Position numbers and translations under genes: made by a program. The notes below the pieces were generated by a model. That model was given only the letters and a program-made list of their open reading frames with translations, was not told the DNA's origin and did not search any database. A DNA stretch of 13,717 nt from JAVXNW01 sp036645575 (GTDB taxonomy: Bacteria; Bacillota; Clostridia; Christensenellales; Aristaeellaceae): positions 1 through 13,717 of the forward strand of contig JAVXNW010000069.1 of NCBI GenBank assembly GCA_036645575.1, written 5' to 3'. Below are positions 6,845-12,226 of the stretch, piece by piece (positions within the stretch are counted from its first letter, which is position 1; each line of letters opens with the position of its first letter).

Positions 6845-8308
6845 GTGCGAAAAAACCGCCTATTCTGGCGCATGTTCTGGGCGTTTTTGATGACGCTGTT
6901 GCTTGTTTCGACGCTGATGAGCTCGATGATGGTGGTCATGGTGTACGACGAGCGCTCCTCGGCGCTGGAAAACGAGGTGCGCGTGCAGGCGCGCGACGTG
7001 GCGCGGCTGATGGAGCAGTACGACCTGACCTCCATCTGGAAGCGCGACTCGGCGCTTGCCGACACGCTCAATTGGAAGATCGAGGAGATCCGCAAGAGCT
7101 ACGGCGCGGACGTGTGGCTGGTGTCCTCCAATCGCCGGGTGTGGGTGCTGGGCAACAACGCCTTTGGCGAGGATCAGTTAAACGACACGAGCGTGCTCGA
7201 GCAGATCTACAAGGTGCTCTCGGGCGAGGAGATCCGCGTGCAGGGTCTGATCCCGGAATTGGGCGAGCACACGGTGACCATCGGCGTTCCGTGGTACGAC
7301 AGCGCGGGCTGGGTGGGCGGCGCGGTGCTTTTGCACATATCGACCGACAACCTGACGGTGGATTTTTCCGATACGCTCAAAAGCGCCATTCTCGCGACCG
7401 GCCTTGCGCTGGCGCTGGGCGTGGTGCTGGCGTTTTTGATCTCGCGCCGGCAGACCGATCCGCTGCGCCAGATTCAGCTGGCGGTGGTGGACTTCTCCAA
7501 GGGCAAGTTTGACCGGCGCGTGCAGGTCAAGGGCGACGTCGAGATGATGGAATTGGCCGACGCCTTCAACGGCATGGCGCGCGACCTGTCCAACCTCGAG
7601 GAATCGCGCCGCAGCTTCGTCGCCAACGTGTCCCACGAGTTGCGCTCGCCGCTCACCTGCATTCGCGGCTATGTCGAGGGGATGCTGGACGGCACGATCA
7701 AGCCCGAGGATCGCGAAAAATACCTGGCTGTGGTGCTGTCTGAGGCCAATCGCCTGTCCGGCCTGGTCGGCAAATTGCTCGACCTTTCGCGGATCGAGTC
7801 GGGCAAGCAGCCCTACCACCCGACCGACTTCGACCTGTGCGAACTCGTGCGCGTGGAGCTGATCAAGTTTGAGGGTCGCATCGAAGAAAAGCGCTTGGAC
7901 GTAGCGCTAGACCTGCCGGAGCAGCCGCTCAGGGCCAACGCGGACACCGACAGCGTGCGCCAGGTGATGATCAACTTGATCGACAACGCGGTCAAATTCG
8001 CGCCCGACGGCGGCGCCATTGCGCTTTCCGCCCGCGTTGACGGCGCGCAGTGCCGCGTATCGGTTTCTAACACCGGCGATCCCATCCCGGAAGCCGACCT
8101 GCCCTACGTATTTGACCGCTTCTTCAAGGCCGACCGGGCGCACACGACCGGCAAGGGCACCGGCCTCGGCCTGTCGATCGTGCAGAAAATTCTGGAACAG
8201 CAGGGTCAAAAGATTCGCGCGACCAGCGACGAAACGCGCACCACCTTCTCATTTACGCTAAACCGGGCCGCTCAAACGGCCCTCACAACAAAGGGGGATC
8301 ACCCATGA
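6845..8308 (+). CDS. Membrane sensor histidine kinase (HAMP, HisKA, HATPase)
   Basis: The protein has 487 residues. It has one membrane span at about 9-32, an extracytoplasmic sensor of about 145 residues, a second span at about 180-200 (SAILATGLALALGVVLAFLI), a HAMP linker (about 201-253), a dimerisation domain with the phospho-accepting His264 in NVSHELRSPLT, and an ATPase domain with N-box NLIDNAVKF (377-385) and G-box GKGTGLGLS (436-444). No PAS domain is seen between HAMP and HisKA, unlike WalK or ResE. The ligand is unknown. The GTG start at 6845 has GAGGTG 7 bases upstream, inside the end of the regulator gene. Its stop overlaps the htrA start by four bases (ATGA), so the kinase and protease are probably translationally coupled, suggesting envelope-protein stress as the signal (inference). 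Confidence 0.93.
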   Translation: MRKNRLFWRMFWAFLMTLLLVSTLMSSMMVVMVYDERSSALENEVRVQARDVARLMEQYDLTSIWKRDSALADTLNWKIEEIRKSYGADVWLVSSNRRVWVLGNNAFGEDQLNDTSVLEQIYKVLSGEEIRVQGLIPELGEHTVTIGVPWYDSAGWVGGAVLLHISTDNLTVDFSDTLKSAILATGLALALGVVLAFLISRRQTDPLRQIQLAVVDFSKGKFDRRVQVKGDVEMMELADAFNGMARDLSNLEESRRSFVANVSHELRSPLTCIRGYVEGMLDGTIKPEDREKYLAVVLSEANRLSGLVGKLLDLSRIESGKQPYHPTDFDLCELVRVELIKFEGRIEEKRLDVALDLPEQPLRANADTDSVRQVMINLIDNAVKFAPDGGAIALSARVDGAQCRVSVSNTGDPIPEADLPYVFDRFFKADRAHTTGKGTGLGLSIVQKILEQQGQKIRATSDETRTTFSFTLNRAAQTALTTKGDHP

Positions 8309-9378
8309 AGAAATTGCTTGCCTTGATTCTACTGATCACATGCCTGGCGCTGCCGCTCTCGGGCGCCGCGCAGGAACAGGCGCCGACGTTTTTTAACCCC
8401 ATCCCGCAGATCGTTCGGGCGGTGCGCCCTTCCGTCGTCTCGGTGGTCGCCTACGTGTCGGACTGGTCGCCCGAGACGGACGTCATCACGCGCAAATACG
8501 GCTCCGGCACCGGCGTGTACATCGACGAGGCCGGCTACATCCTGACCAACAACCATGTGATCGAAAGCGCGGACGTGGTCAAGGTGCAGGTGCTGGGCGG
8601 CGAGGAAAAGGAAGCCACCATCGTGGGCGGCGATCCGGGCACCGACCTTGCGCTGATCAAGATCGACTGGCCGATGGACGCGTCCCCGGTTCCGCTGGGC
8701 GACTCGGACGAATTGGAGCTGGGCGAATTGGTCGTGATGATCGGCAACCCCGGCGTCGGCAACGGCGCGACCATGCCGGGCAGCGTCACGGCGGGCATCG
8801 TCTCCTCGCTCGGCCATGTCGAGACCGGCGCGGGCAACTTCACGCGCCCGGTGGAGCTGATCCAGACCGACGCGGCGCAGAACACCGGCAACTCCGGCGG
8901 GGCGCTGCTCAACACAAAGGGCGAATTGGTGGGCGTGCCCACGCTCAAATACGTCGCGAGCATGGACGCAATCTATGAGGGACTCGGCTTCGCGATCCCG
9001 ATCAACCTGGCCAAGCCGGTCATCGAGCAGCTGAAAACCAAGGGCAAGGTCGTGCGCCCGCGCATGGGCGTCACCGTGGTCGATGTGATCGGCCCGGATG
9101 AGCCGCTCAAGCGCTATGCCCCGGCGGGCGTGCAGGTGGTCTCGGTTGAGCCAAATACCCCCGCCACCGCCGCGGGTCTGCTGCCCTACGACATCATCCT
9201 GTCGTTAAACGAGGTGCGCACCGACACCACCATGAAGCTGCTGGGCGAATTGGACAAGCACCAGCCCGGCGACACGGTGACCCTTGAAATATGCCGCTAC
9301 TACGACAGCATGACCGGCCAGCCGCTTGCGAAATACACGTGCCTCAAGGTCAGCCTGCCCATTGAAATGCTGGACTAG
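8305..9378 (+). CDS. HtrA/DegP-like trypsin-type serine protease with one PDZ domain
   Basis: The protein has 357 residues. The N-terminus is a signal peptide or uncleaved anchor (MKKLLALILLITCLALPLSG, then AAQEQ); the Cys is preceded by Thr and does not make a normal lipobox. The protease domain (about 35-245) carries the triad His84 (TNNHVIES), Asp114 (GTDLALIKID) and Ser197 (TGNSGGALL). One PDZ domain follows (about 253-350, starting RPRMGVTV, with PNTPATAAGL). This matches Firmicutes HtrA, which degrades or refolds misfolded exported proteins outside the membrane. Most Firmicutes HtrA proteins have a cytoplasmic segment before the membrane anchor; here the hydrophobic stretch starts at residue 4. 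AAGGGGG at 8291-8297 is the ribosome site. Placement directly after a two-component pair recalls CssRS-HtrA and WalRK-HtrA regulation. Confidence 0.93.
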   Translation: MKKLLALILLITCLALPLSGAAQEQAPTFFNPIPQIVRAVRPSVVSVVAYVSDWSPETDVITRKYGSGTGVYIDEAGYILTNNHVIESADVVKVQVLGGEEKEATIVGGDPGTDLALIKIDWPMDASPVPLGDSDELELGELVVMIGNPGVGNGATMPGSVTAGIVSSLGHVETGAGNFTRPVELIQTDAAQNTGNSGGALLNTKGELVGVPTLKYVASMDAIYEGLGFAIPINLAKPVIEQLKTKGKVVRPRMGVTVVDVIGPDEPLKRYAPAGVQVVSVEPNTPATAAGLLPYDIILSLNEVRTDTTMKLLGELDKHQPGDTVTLEICRYYDSMTGQPLAKYTCLKVSLPIEMLD

Positions 9379-9381
9379 CCG

Positions 9382-9750
9382 GTGGATATGAAGGCGCGCG
9401 CGAAACAGCTCAAGTCCGATGTCCCGGCGGTCTTCATCGCGCTCAAGAAAAAGGAGACCCCGCTCATCGCGAAGATCCTCGCCGGCGTGACCGTCGCCTA
9501 CGCGCTCTCGCCGATCGACCTGATCCCCGATTTTGTGCCGGTGCTTGGGTATCTGGACGACCTGATCGTGCTGCCCGCGCTGGTCGCGCTCACGGTGAAG
9601 CTGATCCCCAAGGACGTCTTTTCAGCCTGCCGCGCGCAGGCCCGGTCCCTCTGGCAGGACGGAAAGCCCAAGAAGTGGTTCTACGCCATACCGATCGTGC
9701 TGTTGTGGCTGCTTTTCCTGTTCCTGATCGCCCGCGCCATCTGGCGCTGA
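9382..9750 (+). CDS. DUF1232 (YkvA-like) small membrane protein
   Basis: The protein has 122 residues from GTG at 9382, or 120 from ATG at 9388; neither has a strong ribosome site, so it is probably translated by ribosomes finishing htrA three bases upstream. The central segment AYALSPIDLIPDFVPVLGYL followed by DDL is the DUF1232 signature. A C-terminal membrane helix (about 98-121) with a KKWFYAIPIV entry and a basic end follows. The function of DUF1232 is not established; members are small membrane proteins. It is the last gene of the operon, ahead of a strong terminator, so it is probably co-expressed with the envelope protease and two-component system. Confidence 0.85.
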   Translation: MDMKARAKQLKSDVPAVFIALKKKETPLIAKILAGVTVAYALSPIDLIPDFVPVLGYLDDLIVLPALVALTVKLIPKDVFSACRAQARSLWQDGKPKKWFYAIPIVLLWLLFLFLIARAIWR

Positions 9751-9759
9751 CCTCCACGC

Positions 9760-9811
9760 AAGCGCGGGGCCGCCCCCATTGAATGAGGCGACCCCGCGCT
9801 TATTTTATTTG
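9760..9811 (+). terminator. Terminator of the zapA operon
   Basis: A perfect 10-base-pair stem AAGCGCGGGG / CCCCGCGCTT (9760-9769 with 9792-9801), plus a 4-base-pair inner stem (CGCC/GGCG), is followed by ATTTTATTT. It begins 9 bases after the DUF1232 stop. Read on the minus strand it has no downstream T-run, so it is probably one-directional. Confidence 0.85.
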
Positions 9812-9819
9812 CCTTTGTG

Positions 9820-9980
9820 CCCGCGCTGCCCAGATCATCCCAAGCCCTCGCCGCAGGGATTTGCGGGCGCGCTTTCCTCCCGCGCTACCCAAATCATCCC
9901 AAGCCCTCGCCGCAGGCGCGCTTTGCGCTGGCGCTCCCCTCCCGCGCTACTCGATCACCACAAGCCCATCGTCCGCGGGG
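9820..9980. repeat. About 60-base direct repeats overlapping the end of the binding-protein gene
   Basis: A 38-base segment at 9820-9857 recurs at 9879-9916 with two differences. A more diverged third copy begins at 9941 and includes the stop codon and last codons of the minus-strand binding-protein gene. Periods are 59 and 62 bases. Spacers between copies are also partly alike. The arrangement suggests tandem duplication of the gene's 3' end followed by decay, leaving non-coding copies downstream of the true stop. Confidence 0.75.
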
Positions 9981-12145
9981 GGCGCGCCCTCGACCACGAC
10001 CGGCGCTTCCGGCGCGTCGCTCAGGTAGGCGTACATGATCGCCTTGGCCCAGCCCAGGTTCGCGCCGGGCTGATAGTTCTGCAATTTATTCGAGTAAAAG
10101 TCAAAATACACGTTGGAGCAGATCGGCACCGCCGGCAGCACCTCATTCCAATGTTCCTCAAACGCCAGCCAGTTCTGGCAATACGCCAGCACGTCGCCCT
10201 CGGGCGTCTTGCGCATCTGCACCGCCAGCGCCTCGAGCGTGGGGTCGCTCAGCCCGCTCGCGTTGTACAACTGCTGCGTCTTGGCGTCGGTCGCATAGGT
10301 GCGCGACGGGTCAAACGTGGTCATGAAGTTGGTGCCCAGATAGAACATGTCGCACTCGCGCACGCTCTTTCGGTAATACCGATGGAGCAGTTCCGAAAAC
10401 GCGACCGGCTCGACCTCGAGCTTGACGCCGATCTGGGCGAGGTTGCGCACAAGCGTCTCTTCAAACGCCGGGATCAGCGCCGCATTGCCCTGGCTGACCA
10501 GCAGCTTGAGCGACAATTCTTCGCTCTGCCCGTCGATCGTCCGCGCGCGCACCGCGTCCTTTGTTTCGTCAAATGGCTCGCCCGCCCCATTCAGCGTCCA
10601 TCCGTCCTCAATCAGCAGCGCCTTGGCCGCCGCGAGATCCAGCGCGTGCGCGTCAAGCCCGTCTAGCGTGAGAAGCGCCCATTGCGCCTTCTGCGCCTCA
10701 AAGGCCGCCACTTGCTCGGGCGTCGCGTCCTCGGCGACCGGCGCGACCGGCGCGCTCAGCGTGCCGTTCACCAGCTGCACCATCCACTGCCCGATCCCGT
10801 AATACCCGTTCACCGCCACGCCGTAATTGCCCGCCGTCTTTTGGACAAATCCGTCTCGGTCAAACGCCCGCGCGATCGCCTCGCGCACCTTTTGCGACGC
10901 GGTCGGCCCCTGCTCGCAGGTAAAGCTCAGGTACGACAGGCCCGTGCGCAGGTAGTTGGCGGAGCGCGCCGCGCCCTGCCCAACCAGCTGCATCCCCGCG
11001 TCGATATCCGCCTTCGTGGCGGCCTTGTTGATCAGGTCTATGTCGCCCGCCGCCAGCTTGCCGGCGATGTCCTCGCGCGCGACCGGCGTCAGCTTGATCC
11101 GCGCGATCACCGGCTTTTTGCCGGTCGCGTCGCCCTTGTAGTGGGGGTTGATCGCGAACGCCGCTTCCCGCGTCGTCTGGTCGTATTTCGTCAGCGTGTA
11201 CGGCCCGCTCGTCACGCCCGGGTGCGACAGGTACCCTTTCTCGGGGTCGAGCACCGTCTGTTCCAGCAATTGCGCCGTGTAGATCGGCTCGAGCACCGCC
11301 TTGTCGATGTTGCGCACGTACACGCCCGCGCCGTCGTCGGCCACTTCGCAGCCCGGCGCGATCACCGAAATCGGATAGGGATTGGCCTGAAGCAGCGAAA
11401 GCTCGTAGAAAAACGGCAAATACGCCGCCGAAATCGTCACCGACAGCTGGTAATCGCCCTGCAATTTCACGCCCGCAATCGTGCTTGCGCCGCCCAGCAT
11501 GTACTCGTCCGCGCCCAATATGCCCGGCACGCCCGTCGCCCCGCCGATCGCCGCCATCTGGCTCGACGCGCGCAGGATGAAGTCAAACGCGTAGTCCTTC
11601 GCCGTGATTGGCGTTCCGTCGCTGTACACGAGGTCGTCCGCCAGCGCGATGATGTAGGTCTTGTTGCCCGCGTCGTCCAGCGTCGCGGTCAGCCCGGTCA
11701 CCACGCTCGGGTCGATCTGGTACGCGCCCGCCGCCAGATTCCACTCGGTCAGCTGATAGCCGGTCAGCAAATCGCGCACGTCGATATCGGACGTGTTGTT
11801 GCCAAAGAGCCCCGTGAAAAAGCAGCCGTCGGGCGGCGTGATCGTCCCCACGATCAGCTCCTCGTAGGTCTGTTCAATCGTCCGCCCGCCCAGCGTCTGC
11901 GCAATCGCGGGCGCAACCGTGGCCTCCGCCTGCACAGTCGCGGGCGCAACCGTGGCCTCCGCCTGCACAGTCGCGGGCGCAACCGCAGCCTCCGCCTGCA
12001 CAGTCGCAGGCGCAACCGCAGCCTCCGCCTGCACAGTCGCGGGCGCAACCGTGGCCTCCGCCTGCGCCGGGATCACTTCGGCCGCCGCGCCCCCCGCGCC
12101 CAGTGCCAACATTGCCGCCATCAAAAGTGCGATCCATTGCTTCAT
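9947..12145 (-). CDS. Family 5 extracellular solute-binding protein (peptide-type, SBP_bac_5)
   Basis: The protein has 732 residues from ATG at 12145, which has AGGAGG 9 bases upstream; an in-frame start further up lacks one. A signal peptide (MKQWIALLMAAMLALGAGGA, then AAEV) has no Cys, so this is not a lipoprotein as Gram-positive binding proteins usually are. Residues ~27-80 are five 11-residue Ala/Val/Thr/Pro repeats, a likely flexible linker. The binding domain follows: DDLVYSDGTPITAKDYAFDF and later SGPYTLTKYD, then VREAIARAFDRDGFVQ are characteristic of DppA/OppA-type proteins that bind peptides or related solutes for ABC import. The final ~22 residues are an acidic, Ala/Pro-rich tail. 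The length exceeds the usual 500-600 because of the linker and tail. No permease or ATPase gene is visible. It lies 81 bases downstream of the surface-protein gene in the same direction. Confidence 0.85.
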   Translation of the reverse strand: MKQWIALLMAAMLALGAGGAAAEVIPAQAEATVAPATVQAEAAVAPATVQAEAAVAPATVQAEATVAPATVQAEATVAPAIAQTLGGRTIEQTYEELIVGTITPPDGCFFTGLFGNNTSDIDVRDLLTGYQLTEWNLAAGAYQIDPSVVTGLTATLDDAGNKTYIIALADDLVYSDGTPITAKDYAFDFILRASSQMAAIGGATGVPGILGADEYMLGGASTIAGVKLQGDYQLSVTISAAYLPFFYELSLLQANPYPISVIAPGCEVADDGAGVYVRNIDKAVLEPIYTAQLLEQTVLDPEKGYLSHPGVTSGPYTLTKYDQTTREAAFAINPHYKGDATGKKPVIARIKLTPVAREDIAGKLAAGDIDLINKAATKADIDAGMQLVGQGAARSANYLRTGLSYLSFTCEQGPTASQKVREAIARAFDRDGFVQKTAGNYGVAVNGYYGIGQWMVQLVNGTLSAPVAPVAEDATPEQVAAFEAQKAQWALLTLDGLDAHALDLAAAKALLIEDGWTLNGAGEPFDETKDAVRARTIDGQSEELSLKLLVSQGNAALIPAFEETLVRNLAQIGVKLEVEPVAFSELLHRYYRKSVRECDMFYLGTNFMTTFDPSRTYATDAKTQQLYNASGLSDPTLEALAVQMRKTPEGDVLAYCQNWLAFEEHWNEVLPAVPICSNVYFDFYSNKLQNYQPGANLGWAKAIMYAYLSDAPEAPVVVEGAPPADDGLVVIE
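11907..12065 (-). repeat. Five 33-base tandem repeats in the linker of the binding protein
   Basis: Units start at 11907, 11940, 11973, 12006 and 12039, the last slightly short. They encode QAEATVAPATV or QAEAAVAPATV. Units differ by only a few bases (GTGGCC versus GCAGCC; GCGGGC versus GCAGGC), indicating recent expansion. All are in frame, so copy-number change would alter only the linker length. Confidence 0.92.
12134..12142 (-). other. Start region of the mature binding protein signal peptide
   Basis: These codons directly follow the ATG at 12145-12143 and encode the basic N-terminal region (Lys-Gln-Trp) of the signal peptide. Listed to fix the start choice: the AGGAGG site lies at 12160-12155 on the minus strand, giving normal spacing to the ATG at 12145 and not to the upstream in-frame start at 12217. 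Confidence 0.5.
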
Positions 12146-12174
12146 GCTCGTGCTCCTCCTAAGCTTCCTTGTAC

Positions 12175-12221
12175 GGCCACGCCCGGCGCGCAAAAATGCG
12201 CGCCGGGCTTGTGCCATGGCC
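12175..12221 (-). other. Strong intercistronic hairpin without T-run
   Basis: A perfect 11-base-pair GC-rich stem (12181-12191 with 12198-12208) closes a 6-base loop of five T and one A on the minus strand. An outer 5-base-pair stem (12175-12179 with 12217-12221) flanks it with an asymmetric internal loop. No T-run follows on either strand. It lies between the surface-protein stop and the binding-protein start, so it could be a partial terminator, an mRNA-stability element or an attenuator. No promoter is visible between it and the binding-protein ribosome site. Confidence 0.75.
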
Positions 12222-12226
12222 TGTGT

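Noticed and set aside
9760..9811. Use of the operon terminator in both directions
   Set aside because: On the minus strand the stem is followed by GCGTGGAGG, with no T-run, so I could not support termination of the binding-protein transcript there.
11907..12065. Evenly spaced repeats as a possible CRISPR array
   Set aside because: Units are contiguous without unique spacers, in frame with a coding gene, and encode an Ala/Val/Thr/Pro linker.
2845..12065. Relationship between the two 33-base arrays in the U32 and binding-protein genes
   Set aside because: They share period and a general GC-rich look, but the encoded residues and base sequences differ. A common period of 11 codons is most likely coincidence.
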